Notes under the pieces: model-generated | The model's input: only the letters and a program-made list of their open reading frames with translations | Databases searched by the model: none | What the model was told of the DNA's origin: nothing | Assembly: GCF_007483685.1 (NCBI RefSeq) | Contig: NZ_VMKN01000001.1 | Coordinates: 186,001-250,000 of the forward strand | Reading direction: 5' to 3' | Length of the DNA stretch: 64,000 nucleotides | DNA from: Litoribacter populi | GTDB taxonomy: Bacteria > Bacteroidota > Bacteroidia > Cytophagales > Cyclobacteriaceae | Program-made: the position numbers and the translations under genes | Part shown: in pieces, positions 45,116 to 53,889 of the stretch | How positions within the stretch are numbered: position 1 is the first letter of the stretch | Layout: every line of letters starts with the position of its first letter

Positions 45116-46030
45116 ATGTCTTCAACAACCTGCCAGGTTTGTCAAAACTCCGAGGGTAACCGCGAATTTTACGTGAAGGAACATATGTTTGGGACTCATG
45201 AAACCTTCCCCTTTTCTAGTTGCAGTAACTGTGGTACCATCCAACAATTAAACCCTCCCCAGGATCTTACCCCCTATTACCCACCGAAATATTATTTAGG
45301 GTTAAATTATTCCAATGCCTTTAGAAGGTTTGTCAAGAAAGTTCGTTTAAAAGGTTATCAAAAACTTCCCTTTAAGTGGCTGGAACCTATATACGGACCT
45401 TGGTTTAGAAAGTTAAACCTCAAATACAGTGATAAAATAGCAGATATAGGCTGTGGATCTGGACAGTTGCTTTATGAGCTTTATAGCAGCGGGTATAAGG
45501 ATTTGACCGGGTTTGATCCTTTTATGAAAAATGAAGGTGTCATTAGTTCCTCGTTGAAATTAGAAAGAAAGTCTGTATTCGAAATTGAGGAAAAGTTTGA
45601 TTGTGTCATGATGCATCATGCCTTTGAGCATATGGACAAACCCTTGGAGGTTGTGAGGCAAGCCTATAAGATCCTTAATCCCAAAGGACAGTTACTTATC
45701 AGAATCCCGGTATCCAATGGAGAAGCTTGGGATAAATATGGTGCTGATTGGGTGCAATTAGATGCTCCTAGGCATATTTTTATCCATAGTGAAAAGGGAA
45801 TGGAGATATTGGGTCAATCGGCCGGTTTTACTTTGGAAAAGGTGGAATATGACAGTACGGCTTTTCAGTTTTGGGCTAGTGAATTATGTAAAAAGAACAT
45901 CTCCCACTTTGGCGCAAACCCTTTGGATTATTTTGATCAAGAGACTATAGTTAAATGGGAAAAAGAAGCGATTCGATTAAATAAAGCTAGAAAAGGAGAC
46001 CAAGCAGCGTTCTTCTTTCGAAAGAATTAA
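45116..46030 (+). CDS. Zinc-ribbon SAM-dependent methyltransferase
   Basis: 304 residues from the ATG at 45116, 14 bases after the previous stop. The N-terminal zinc ribbon has CQVCQNSEG and CSNCGTIQQ (two C-x2-C pairs). Then the methyltransferase domain has IADIGCGSGQLLYELYSSGY near residue 110 and MMHHAFEHMDKPLEVVRQ. Such ribbon-bearing methyltransferases in polysaccharide clusters modify nucleotide sugars. The last residues AFFFRKN end in a basic tail. Confidence 0.87.
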   Translation: MSSTTCQVCQNSEGNREFYVKEHMFGTHETFPFSSCSNCGTIQQLNPPQDLTPYYPPKYYLGLNYSNAFRRFVKKVRLKGYQKLPFKWLEPIYGPWFRKLNLKYSDKIADIGCGSGQLLYELYSSGYKDLTGFDPFMKNEGVISSSLKLERKSVFEIEEKFDCVMMHHAFEHMDKPLEVVRQAYKILNPKGQLLIRIPVSNGEAWDKYGADWVQLDAPRHIFIHSEKGMEILGQSAGFTLEKVEYDSTAFQFWASELCKKNISHFGANPLDYFDQETIVKWEKEAIRLNKARKGDQAAFFFRKN

Positions 46031-46376
46031 GGGTTGAGCAGGTGGTTGACCGATTGGAACGCATTTCGTTGGATTTGGGTTTTTGAAGGTCGAGTTAGGT
46101 AATTTCATCGGTGAGTTGCTTGAGATTGAAGAATTTAGCAATAAATTGGGATAAATATTCCGCGTTAGTGCAATTGGGGCCTTTGGTTTGCAAAGGTTTT
46201 ATGAAATGTTTATATCAGCTTTATTGCCAGTATGCACCGTCAACTAATGTACGAATGGCTGAAATCAGGATTTAAGGCTTCTTCGGTCTTCGGTCTTCGG
46301 TCATCCTACCTCAAAATCAAAGGAAAGCTGCCTATTGGCATCTTCGCGGATAATCATAGTGAAGAAAATAGTATAT
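46031..46376. other. Non-coding gap within the polysaccharide locus, with one heptamer array
   Basis: 346 bp between the zinc-ribbon methyltransferase and the DUF1972 glycosyltransferase. Apart from three exact CTTCGGT heptamers at 46281-46301 I see no coding frame with support and no terminator. A frame at 46232-46459 runs through the array and is rejected. It may be the scar of a lost gene. Confidence 0.5.
46281..46306. repeat. 7-bp tandem repeat array, CTTCGGT family
   Basis: Three exact heptamers CTTCGGT followed by CATCC. It is a GACCGAA-family array in reverse orientation, 71 bases before the glycosyltransferase ATG. Confidence 0.8.
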
Positions 46377-47555
46377 ATGTCAAATACTTCAGGAGGAGAA
46401 AAGTTGAAAGTAGCCATATTGGGAGCCAAAGGGTATCCCTATGTGTATGGTGGGTATGATACCATGGTGAAGGAGCTGGGGGAAAGGCTGCAGGAACGGG
46501 GCGTAGAAGTGACCGTATATTGCCATAGTGCCTTATTTGAGCAGCAACCCGAGGAGGTAAACGGCATCAAGCTCAAATACCTTCCAGCCATAGAGACCAA
46601 GAGCCTAACCCAGTTGACGCATTCTTTTCTTTCCATGGTCCACGCCTGCTTTACCGACGTGGACGTGATTTTTGTAGTGAATAGTGGCAATGGTCCTTTT
46701 GGGATGATCTCCCGTATTTTTAGAAAGAGAACCGCCATCAATGTGGACGGACTGGAATGGCTGCGGCCAAAGTGGAAGGGAATAGGTTCCCGCTACTTTA
46801 AATTTGCCAGCCGCCTTGCCACCAAATTGTACGACCAGGTGATCAATGACTCCGACGAAATGCAGCGGGTGTACAAGGAAATGTTCAACGCCGAATCAGA
46901 AGTGATCGCCTATGGAGCAAACCCTACCCTCAGCGCCGATCCGGCGAGAATAGATAAGTGGAATCTTTATCCGGAAGGCTATTTCCTAATAGTGGGTCGC
47001 CTTGTGCCGGACAACAATGCCGACCTGATCATTGAAGGGTTTGTGAAGTCCAAATCAAAGCGTAAACTGGTTATAGTGGGCGGCGTACCATTTCAGGATG
47101 ATTATGTGGATAAGTTGAAAAGCATTGACGACAAGCGCCTTCTTTTTACAGGCTATGTCACTGATCCTGAAGACCTGGCCGCTTTATACCAAAACAGTTA
47201 TGCCTACTTCCACGGACATGAGTACGGAGGTACCAATCCAGCCATGTTAAAAGCCCTGGGCTTCGGTTGTGCTATCCTGGCGCTCAATACACCTTTTAAC
47301 AGGGAGATGCTGCAGGATGGGGAACATGGATGGTTTTTCGAGAAAAATGCCAATGCCGTAGTCGACATCGTATCCAGATCCGAATCCGCCCCTGCCGCCA
47401 TGGATGAACTTAGAAAAACCTCCCGAGATGGGCTGACCGAGAAGTATGATTGGGAAATCGTGACGGATAAGTATTTGGAGGTCTTCCAGCGACTTTCCGG
47501 TAAGAAAGTAGCTTTAAGTAAGCGTATCGAAAAAGTGGATCAAGTGGAAAAGTGA
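46377..47555 (+). CDS. Glycosyltransferase family 4 with DUF1972-type N-terminus
   Basis: 392 residues from the ATG at 46377 (MSNTSGGEKLKVAILGAKGY); a TTG 14 codons farther up is rejected. The opening AKGYPYVYGGYDTMVKELGE is the DUF1972 signature of rhamnosyl/galactosyl transferases. The donor site HGHEYGGTNPAMLKALGFG is near residue 280. It is the last glycosyltransferase of the block and is followed by a terminator at 47615. Confidence 0.9.
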   Translation: MSNTSGGEKLKVAILGAKGYPYVYGGYDTMVKELGERLQERGVEVTVYCHSALFEQQPEEVNGIKLKYLPAIETKSLTQLTHSFLSMVHACFTDVDVIFVVNSGNGPFGMISRIFRKRTAINVDGLEWLRPKWKGIGSRYFKFASRLATKLYDQVINDSDEMQRVYKEMFNAESEVIAYGANPTLSADPARIDKWNLYPEGYFLIVGRLVPDNNADLIIEGFVKSKSKRKLVIVGGVPFQDDYVDKLKSIDDKRLLFTGYVTDPEDLAALYQNSYAYFHGHEYGGTNPAMLKALGFGCAILALNTPFNREMLQDGEHGWFFEKNANAVVDIVSRSESAPAAMDELRKTSRDGLTEKYDWEIVTDKYLEVFQRLSGKKVALSKRIEKVDQVEK

Positions 47556-47928
47556 TGTAGTGAAAGCTATTTAAGCGTAATACCTTGGGGTTTATTATTT
47601 AGATTTTAAAATAGATGGCTCTCAGTAATACTGAGGGCCATTTTTGTTTATAAGCTTAACAAAATTAGAAGATGCTTAGAACATGGTAAAAAGGTGGTCA
47701 AAAGTTGATAAGAAGATTATATGGCTTTAGATTCTGTTTGATGCCTTTAAATAAATGATTTAAGATCTAGTTTTTGCATTAATTCGTCAGGTTGATTTTT
47801 AAAGGTTGGCGTGTTGATGAGGGTAATTTGAGCGGTATAAATTTGATAAAATCACCTATTTCTTTGGGAGAAGCAATTTAAATCCTTAATTTGTACATAC
47901 TCAATTTAGTTTTTATATATACCACTCT
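47556..47928. other. Gap after the polysaccharide block holding a terminator
   Basis: 373 bp with a strong hairpin at 47615-47646, then AT-rich DNA without a supported frame. It separates the glycosyltransferase operon from a group of secreted and lipoprotein genes. No heptamer array was seen here. Confidence 0.6.
47615..47646 (+). terminator. Rho-independent terminator of the glycosyltransferase operon
   Basis: GGCTCTCAG and CTGAGGGCC arms around TAATA, followed by five T, about 60 bases past the stop codon. Confidence 0.85.
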
Positions 47929-48402
47929 ATGAAAGCAATTTTTCTTGTACTTGTTCCATTTAGCCTAATTCAATCAGAATTATTAGGAAAATGGCAATTA
48001 GTCTCTTTTGAGGCCTTTTCAAATATAATTTCTTCCCCTAGACATTTTGAAGCCAGTGATGAAGAAAGAATTCGGGTTGAAAATACATTTCAAATGGTAT
48101 TGGATAATACGTACTATCATTTTGACATGGATACGGTGTTTTTTTCAGATTACAAGGAAAATCAAATGATTGAGAAAATGGGGCGGTGGCATGTAACATC
48201 AGATACGCTGTACATAAATGACCTTTCGAAGATCAAGACTTATAAATTTTTTATTAAAGAAGTGAACTCTGATAGTTTGGTGATGAATCTAATTCATGGG
48301 AATGGGGATGTGGGTAAGAATGATATGGTATTTGTAAGAAATAAAAAGACCGAAGACCGAAACGGACTTGTGGTAGAAATGCAGAAAAACAAATTACAAT
48401 AA
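47929..48402 (+). CDS. Secreted lipocalin-like protein of unknown function
   Basis: 157 residues. The N-terminus is a signal peptide (IFLVLVPFSLIQS) without a lipobox cysteine, then ELLGKWQLVSFEAF, the G-x-W start of a lipocalin-like beta-barrel. Beta-strands follow with the pattern GRWHVTSDTLYINDLSKIKT. The C-terminus is partly encoded by two GACCGAA-type heptamers (48347-48360, residues around KKTEDRN), so its end has probably been changed by repeat insertion. The next gene starts two bases later. Function unknown. Confidence 0.7.
   Translation: MKAIFLVLVPFSLIQSELLGKWQLVSFEAFSNIISSPRHFEASDEERIRVENTFQMVLDNTYYHFDMDTVFFSDYKENQMIEKMGRWHVTSDTLYINDLSKIKTYKFFIKEVNSDSLVMNLIHGNGDVGKNDMVFVRNKKTEDRNGLVVEMQKNKLQ
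48347..48360. repeat. Two heptamers of the GACCGAA family inside a coding sequence
   Basis: AGACCGA repeated twice, in frame near the 3' end of the lipocalin-like gene. It lies 42 bases before the stop and does not break the frame. Confidence 0.7.
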
Positions 48403-48403
48403 A

Positions 48404-49129
48404 ATGATAAAATTAAAAGCCCCCCTAATTGTATTCCTAATACTTTTATTCTCCTGCTCACCTGAAGATCAAAACCCCACACTGCAGGCAGATTTTGAAC
48501 TTGCTCAACCTGACTTCATAGTCGGAGAACCTCTAATTATTGAAGAAGTAACTTTAAGAGGAGTCCGTTACGATTGGGATTTTGGGAATGGGTTAACATC
48601 CAATGAACAACGCCCCAATAATATTGTATATGAGGAAGCAGGGGTCTTTACCATTACCTTGACTGTAATGAGTACTGGGGGAAGTCAGACCACTAGCCAA
48701 AAAGATGTCATTATTGGACAATACCATGCAAATAGTCTAGAGCTAAATAATATTTTCCCTGAATACCGGAATCGTGATATGGACATATATTTTACGGTGA
48801 ATCAAATTACCTCACCACATGGCAGTGGGGAAATATTAGAAAGTGAAATATATAGAAGTGAGGTGTTTTCAAGCTTTAATAGTCAGGATTTGCCTATTTC
48901 ATGGGAAGTTGAAAATATCCCGTTGGGAGGAAATGGTTATTCAATTAATCAAAATCCGCGTATCAGATTTTTTGATGCAAATACAGATGAAGTAATAGCT
49001 CATTTTGGTTCAGTATTTACCTTATATACTTCATACGGGTATGATCCGGATAGGTTAACTGGAAGTTTTAATGCGGTTTCAAATGGTGATGGAAGTTTGG
49101 GTATTAGGTATAATGCAGTTTATCCATGA
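48404..49129 (+). CDS. PKD-domain lipoprotein
   Basis: 241 residues with a lipoprotein signal (VFLILLFSCSPED, lipobox cysteine near residue 18). A PKD domain spans about residues 25-100 with the signatures YDWDFGNGLTSNEQRPNNIVY and GVFTITLTVMS. The rest is a beta-rich domain without a recognised family. PKD domains mediate contacts on the cell surface. It starts two bases after the lipocalin-like gene and precedes a DUF4249 lipoprotein gene, forming a small unit of envelope proteins. Confidence 0.85.
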   Translation: MIKLKAPLIVFLILLFSCSPEDQNPTLQADFELAQPDFIVGEPLIIEEVTLRGVRYDWDFGNGLTSNEQRPNNIVYEEAGVFTITLTVMSTGGSQTTSQKDVIIGQYHANSLELNNIFPEYRNRDMDIYFTVNQITSPHGSGEILESEIYRSEVFSSFNSQDLPISWEVENIPLGGNGYSINQNPRIRFFDANTDEVIAHFGSVFTLYTSYGYDPDRLTGSFNAVSNGDGSLGIRYNAVYP

Positions 49130-49229
49130 AGATGCTAGCCATCTACGAGGTTTCAAGGCAGGGTCTGGAAGCGCGCCATTGGCACTCTAAACGTTTTGAA
49201 TTTAGCCATAAAACCATCATATTTAGTTG

Positions 49230-50345
49230 ATGTATAGATTCGGTAAGGTTTGTGTTTTTTTCATTTTTTTGCTTCAGGTTTCCTGCATTGACGAAATCCG
49301 TATTAATGTGCCAGAGCAGGAAAGGAAATTAGCGGTGGATGGCTGGGTGTCCAATGATCCCAATATGACGTATGTGAAGGTCTACTACCCTGCCGCCTTT
49401 CAGTCCGGCTCTTTCAACCGCTATACTGATAGGCCTGAGATCAGAAGGATGTATGTGGAGACGGAAACTGCCAGAAAAAATATTGAATTTGAATTCTCCC
49501 TGGCTCTGGATTCCCTTGTAGGGGCTTATCTGCCAGTAGGTGATTTTGAGCTTGATGAGAATGAAAGGTACAGATTGAATTTTCTCCTTCAGGACAGGAC
49601 CCATTATCAGTCAACTTGGCAGGAAGTGGCGCCTGCGCCTAAAATCAATGAATATAACTATGAAGCTGAGGAAAAATTAGTATTCATAAGCCCTGTGTTT
49701 GGGGAGCCCTTTGGGCAAACGCAGGTGTTTCTGAATGTTAATGTAGAGTTGGAAAGGCAATCGCAGAAGGCTTATGGGTATTACTTCAAAACCAAAGGGA
49801 TTGAGGAAGTTCATACCCGATTCGACCCTGAGGAACCTCGGGGGGAATGTCAATGTACCTGTTATATATACTACAATATATTAACCCCTAAAATTAATAT
49901 TAACCCTTATCATTCCAATGTTGGCTTGGGGAGTGAAGGAAGATTTAATGTTGTGGCTTTACCTATGAACCGATTGGGAAGGTTTTACGTGGAGATTGAT
50001 ATGTATGGATTAAATGACTTTCAAACATCCTATTTTGGCCTTATTCAAGAACAACAGGAGAACACTGGAAATATTTTTGATGCTATGCCATCCAATTTAA
50101 AAGGAAATATTTCAAATCTTGCAGATAACAAGGAGGTAGTTTTGGGTACTTTTTCTACTTCAAATCACAAGTTTGATTCAAGAATGGTGAGAAGGGTCAA
50201 TTTCTATGCTTCCCATCAGGATTTCCGGTATAGAGTTGAGGGTATACCAATCTTAAGAGAGGGTATGAATATATGCGTGGACTATTACACAGAAGGAACG
50301 ATGGAGGTACCTGAGCCTTTTAGGCAGATTATTTATGATCATTAG
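49230..50345 (+). CDS. DUF4249 family outer-membrane lipoprotein
   Basis: 371 residues from the ATG at 49230. Lipobox LLQVSCID near residue 19, then the DUF4249 hallmark opening LAVDGWVSNDPNMTYVKVYY. Members usually follow a TonB-dependent receptor gene in Bacteroidota and are thought to help uptake of an unknown substrate. Here no receptor gene is adjacent, so this copy is an orphan. A cysteine cluster GECQCTCYIYY near residue 211 is unusual and may bind metal or form disulfides. Confidence 0.85.
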   Translation: MYRFGKVCVFFIFLLQVSCIDEIRINVPEQERKLAVDGWVSNDPNMTYVKVYYPAAFQSGSFNRYTDRPEIRRMYVETETARKNIEFEFSLALDSLVGAYLPVGDFELDENERYRLNFLLQDRTHYQSTWQEVAPAPKINEYNYEAEEKLVFISPVFGEPFGQTQVFLNVNVELERQSQKAYGYYFKTKGIEEVHTRFDPEEPRGECQCTCYIYYNILTPKININPYHSNVGLGSEGRFNVVALPMNRLGRFYVEIDMYGLNDFQTSYFGLIQEQQENTGNIFDAMPSNLKGNISNLADNKEVVLGTFSTSNHKFDSRMVRRVNFYASHQDFRYRVEGIPILREGMNICVDYYTEGTMEVPEPFRQIIYDH

Positions 50346-50470
50346 CGGTACGAATACAATGTACGATGTAGGCTTAAATGAGTGCATAAAAGGAGGCCCC
50401 AGAATTTTTATACCTAGAAGCTTAAGAATTGAAAAAAAATTATACTTATCTTCGTTCAAAAGAAAAAAAT

Positions 50471-51187
50471 ATGAAAAGAGTATTACCATTGATTTTTGCC
50501 GTACTTCTACTGGCATCCTGTCAGGAAAATGGAGAACCAGTAATCCAGGAGGAAGAGGAAACGGAACTGGTTTGGGAGTTTACCTATACCATTGGGGGAG
50601 TGGAATATACCGGCAATTCCGTAAATGGTAATGGAACGGGGGTTCTGCAGGCTTATTACGTTTCCCAAAAGCCCACCTTCGAGGAGTATGATTCATTGTT
50701 CTTCAAAGTTTCCACATCTATGAGAGATCACTCAGGTGATGGCAGTTTGAAAGTTATACTAGGTAAAAAGTATCTGAAAGAGGAGTTAAAAATCAGAACT
50801 GGCAATCTTTACACCCTATATGAAGAAGATAGAAAGGATTTTATCCAAGAAGGTATGTATCCCTATTCCTTCGACTATGACAGGCACAATTCCCAAGATG
50901 GGGTAGCCCTGGAGTTGGCTATGCTAGGCGAAAATGAGCATCGCCATTATCTTACTACACATTCTACCGCTCCCTATGGCTTTGAAACCCTAGTAAAGGA
51001 TGATGCACAAGCTGATTCCAGTTTTGAGATTCTCAAAGTGGGCACTACTCCAAATGGGAACACCTATATAGAGGCAACATTTGAGGCTAAAGTATTTGGT
51101 TATGAAGGCAATGGTGTTAAAACCAGTATTCAGCGAGAAGTTACCAATGGCTTTGTCAGAATGCCCGTAAGCTATATGGATTTTTAA
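50471..51187 (+). CDS. Lipoprotein of unknown function
   Basis: 238 residues from the ATG at 50471 (MKRVLPLIFAVLLLASCQEN), a clear lipoprotein signal with lipobox LLASC. The mature part has the beta-rich GGVEYTGNSVNGNGTGVLQA and no catalytic motif I can recognise. It lies 125 bases after the DUF4249 gene in the same direction, and such pairs are often transcribed together. The longer frame starting at 50429 is rejected because it places 14 charged residues before the signal peptide. Confidence 0.75.
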   Translation: MKRVLPLIFAVLLLASCQENGEPVIQEEEETELVWEFTYTIGGVEYTGNSVNGNGTGVLQAYYVSQKPTFEEYDSLFFKVSTSMRDHSGDGSLKVILGKKYLKEELKIRTGNLYTLYEEDRKDFIQEGMYPYSFDYDRHNSQDGVALELAMLGENEHRHYLTTHSTAPYGFETLVKDDAQADSSFEILKVGTTPNGNTYIEATFEAKVFGYEGNGVKTSIQREVTNGFVRMPVSYMDF

Positions 51188-51201
51188 ATGACACCTCGTA
51201 C

Positions 51202-51870
51202 TTAAAACCTAAACATCGTCACCGACTTATTCATACCCAGGAATTTTTCCAGGTAAACCTCCCCGTCCGGGAATAGGGCTTTCATTTCCTGGATGCTTAG
51301 GAGGCGGATTTCGTCGAGATATTGCTGGGCAATGGTGGGGTCCCAGCGATTGAAGCGGCTGAGTTTGGTTTTGGTGAGGATGCTATAGGCCAGGCCTTTT
51401 GGTACAAACTGAAAAAGTGGAAGAGCGTAATGGGGCTCGATGATAAAGTTGCGGTTGGGGGTCTGCACAAAGTAGTTCTTCCCAACCCTTCTGATTTCAT
51501 TGGCCATTTTCTGTTGGTTTTCCCGGCTGTAAAGGTGCTCGATTACCGAGTTGGAAAAGACCAGGTCAAAACTATTGTCCTCAAATTCAGGCATATTAGT
51601 AGCATCCCCTGCCACAGTTTTAAAATTGGGCAGGCTTACCGGAAACTCGATCAGGTTTAGCACGGTGATTTCAAGGTTTCTCTTTTTGAGTATGTTCTTA
51701 CCTTCCCAATAGGCCTGAGTTCCCCCTACATCAAGTACGCTGATTTTTTGGTTTGGCGGAAAGGTTTTTTCAACTAGCTGCTCAAAAAACCTAAACCTTT
51801 CTTCCCTGAATTTTTTACCCAGAGATCCTTCCGTTTCCGAAGAGGCTAAAAGAGATTTAAAAGTCCACAT
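51202..51870 (-). CDS. Class I SAM-dependent methyltransferase
   Basis: 222 residues from the ATG at 51870 (MWTFKSLLASSETEGSLGKK). The SAM motif is SVLDVGGTQAYWEG near residue 46, with the following acidic loop and NSFDLVFSNSVIEHLYSREN near residue 98. A longer in-frame opening to 51957 runs through the heptamer array and would give repeats of IRHP, so it is rejected. It stands between the lipoprotein genes and the WcaJ-type gene on the opposite strand. It probably acts in polysaccharide modification by context only. Confidence 0.82.
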   Translation of the reverse strand: MWTFKSLLASSETEGSLGKKFREERFRFFEQLVEKTFPPNQKISVLDVGGTQAYWEGKNILKKRNLEITVLNLIEFPVSLPNFKTVAGDATNMPEFEDNSFDLVFSNSVIEHLYSRENQQKMANEIRRVGKNYFVQTPNRNFIIEPHYALPLFQFVPKGLAYSILTKTKLSRFNRWDPTIAQQYLDEIRLLSIQEMKALFPDGEVYLEKFLGMNKSVTMFRF

Positions 51871-52196
51871 TTTTTTGTTGTTAATTGTCGGATGACGGAT
51901 GTCCGATGACGGATGACGGATGACGGATGTCGGATGTCGGATGTAGCCTACCTTCATCGGTCATCGGACATCGGACAACTAGCATCTTGCATCTGAATTT
52001 CCAAATATCGCAATAATTGGCGGTCAAATTGCATGAATGTGTTGACAAATCTGTGCGGATTAATCAAAGGATATGGTAGTGAGTCATTAATATTTGATTA
52101 TTTTTGCATTGAAATCTCGCTAGGTTCTCATAAAACCTTGAAAGAACAATATTGAATTACCCTGCTTGTGGGGGAACAAGTCGGTACAGGATTTTT
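51871..52196. other. Divergent gap with heptamer arrays before the WcaJ-type gene
   Basis: 326 bp between two divergent genes. The left part is the inverted heptamer arrays at 51889-51977. The right part is AT-rich and contains a TATTTTTG box at 52099-52106 that fits the Bacteroidota -7 consensus, but no good -33 TTG at the right distance. It should hold the promoters of both genes. Confidence 0.55.
51889..51977. repeat. 7-bp arrays in both orientations, CGGATGA/TCATCGG family
   Basis: Eight forward heptamers at 51889-51944 (CGGATGA, CGGATGT, CCGATGA, CGGATGA, CGGATGA, CGGATGT three times) are followed by a 9-base spacer and three inverted ones at 51954-51974 (TCATCGG, TCATCGG, ACATCGG). It is the longest array in the window and lies just upstream of the methyltransferase ATG. 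Confidence 0.9.
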
Positions 52197-53567
52197 ATGG
52201 CTAAACGCTTTTATAAAAATTTCCCATGGCTTTTCAGCCTGGGGGATGCTTTGATTATTGTATTGTCACTTTTGCTTTCGAAAGTGATCCTCGCCTCTAT
52301 TTTCAATACTGAGCTCACTTCTGATGTCTTTTACCTAGGCTTTCTGATGGTGTGGCTTGGCGTTACCCTCTTCAGAAAGGACTATAAACTTGGCCGTACG
52401 ACCGACTATAGCCAGACGCTTAAACAGCTGTTTGGGTCCGTTCTCTGGTTTGTGGCCATCATTTCAGTGATGTGGGTGCTATTCCAGACTTATCATCTCA
52501 GCCGCCTCTATTTGCTGATTAATGTGCACATGATGCTTATTTTGCTGAGTGTGTACCGCGTGGCTGTGCATATTGCGCTGAAGCAATACCGTATCAAAGG
52601 GGGCAATTATAGAAATGCTGTGATCATCGGCAAAGGTGGGGCAAGCAACCGTCTGGCGCAGATGTTTTCCTACCGCAGGGATTTTGGGATCAATTTCCTA
52701 GGCTATTATGATGATGCGTTTTCATGCTTGGAAACCAAAGGGAAAGTGACTGATTTTTTTGAGCAGGCTGAACAGATGGAACTTGATCTGATCTATATCA
52801 ATGAAAATCTTGAAGCTGACAAAATCAAAAGTATCATCAACTATGCCGATGATAAGTGCATCAAGGTCAAAATCATCCCAGACAAAAGCCTTCAGTTGGA
52901 GAAAAACCTATCCTTTTCGAAGTATGGGGATTTTTTGGTTATCAATGTAAATGACATCCCTTTGGATAATGTGGTTAACAGGTTTGCAAAAAGGGCTTTT
53001 GACATAGTATTTTCATCTTTGGTGATTGTTTTTATTCTGAGTTGGCTAATCCCGCTGGTGGGCTTGCTTATCAAATTGGAATCCAAGGGACCGATATTTT
53101 TTGTACAGGAGCGGAATGGGGAAAACAACCGGGTTTTTCGATGCCTGAAGTTTCGTTCCATGACGCCGAATGACTACGCCGATACGCAGCAAGCCACCAA
53201 AAGTGACCCTAGGGTGACGACAATTGGTGCTTTCCTGAGGAGTACCTCATTGGATGAAATGCCGCAGTTTATCAACGTGCTGTTCGGAGAAATGTCTATC
53301 GTGGGTCCAAGACCGCATACGGTACCTATGAACCAGACTTTTAAGCAGAGCATAGAAAAGTATAACACCCGGCACAAGATCAAACCGGGGATTACCGGCT
53401 TGGCGCAGGTGAAGGGCTATCGTGGGGAAATTGAGATGCCTTACCAAATTCGCTCTAGGGTCAGGTTGGACTATTTCTATATTCAAAATTGGTCTATCTG
53501 GTTGGATCTGTCAATAGTGGTGAAGACCGTGCATGAGTTGATATTTAATAGGGAAAACGCTTATTAG
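52197..53567 (+). CDS. Undecaprenyl-phosphate sugar phosphotransferase, WcaJ-like (initiating glycosyltransferase)
   Basis: 456 residues from the ATG at 52197. About four to five N-terminal membrane helices, a CoA-binding-like middle domain (GNYRNAVIIGKGGASNRLAQ), a further membrane helix near residue 290, and the C-terminal sugar transferase with FRCLKFRSM, TSLDEMPQFINVLFGEMSIV, GPRPH and PGITGLAQVKGYRG. It loads the first sugar-1-phosphate onto the undecaprenyl carrier, starting repeat-unit synthesis for the locus. A heptamer array begins directly after the stop codon. Confidence 0.93.
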   Translation: MAKRFYKNFPWLFSLGDALIIVLSLLLSKVILASIFNTELTSDVFYLGFLMVWLGVTLFRKDYKLGRTTDYSQTLKQLFGSVLWFVAIISVMWVLFQTYHLSRLYLLINVHMMLILLSVYRVAVHIALKQYRIKGGNYRNAVIIGKGGASNRLAQMFSYRRDFGINFLGYYDDAFSCLETKGKVTDFFEQAEQMELDLIYINENLEADKIKSIINYADDKCIKVKIIPDKSLQLEKNLSFSKYGDFLVINVNDIPLDNVVNRFAKRAFDIVFSSLVIVFILSWLIPLVGLLIKLESKGPIFFVQERNGENNRVFRCLKFRSMTPNDYADTQQATKSDPRVTTIGAFLRSTSLDEMPQFINVLFGEMSIVGPRPHTVPMNQTFKQSIEKYNTRHKIKPGITGLAQVKGYRGEIEMPYQIRSRVRLDYFYIQNWSIWLDLSIVVKTVHELIFNRENAY

Positions 53568-53835
53568 AAGTACGAGGTACGAAGTTGGAAGTACGAAGGG
53601 AAAGGGACACAGACCTGCCTGCTGCAGGCAGGGTTTCGCAGAGGTTTAAAAGGAGTTTCACAGAGCTCCTTCGCGGAAAGTTAAATAGAGAAAAGTACTG
53701 AGAATTTTAGGACCTGACAAAACAAAAAGGATCCCCAGAAAGTAAAAACGGTCAATGAAAGAACAACCTTTGCATTGCTTCGAACGTGATTTGTCCTAGA
53801 AATACTTTGTACTTGGTACCTGGTACTTTGTACCT
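53568..53835. repeat. Composite repeat between the WcaJ-type gene and uspA
   Basis: Starts at the WcaJ-type stop codon. In order it has four AAGTACG-type heptamers (53568-53600), GGGACACAG, the palindrome CCTGCCTGCTGCAGGCAGG (53614-53632), GGTTTCGCAGAGG, GAGTTTCACAGAGC, CTTCGCGGAAAG, about 100 bp of unrelated DNA, and CCTAGAAATACTT with five GTAC heptamers (53801-53835). It is the most complete copy of the composite element in the window. Confidence 0.8.
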
Positions 53836-53889
53836 TTTAAGAATGGTAAACACGTTAAAAATTTAATTTTTGCGCTAATCCTACTCCCT

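Noticed and set aside
46232-46459. 75-codon plus-strand frame in the gap before the DUF1972 glycosyltransferase
   Set aside because: It passes through the CTTCGGT array and into the glycosyltransferase in a different frame; no family features.
51871-51957. N-terminal extension of the methyltransferase at 51202
   Set aside because: The extra residues are translated 7-bp repeats (IRHP units); the conserved protein starts at the internal ATG.
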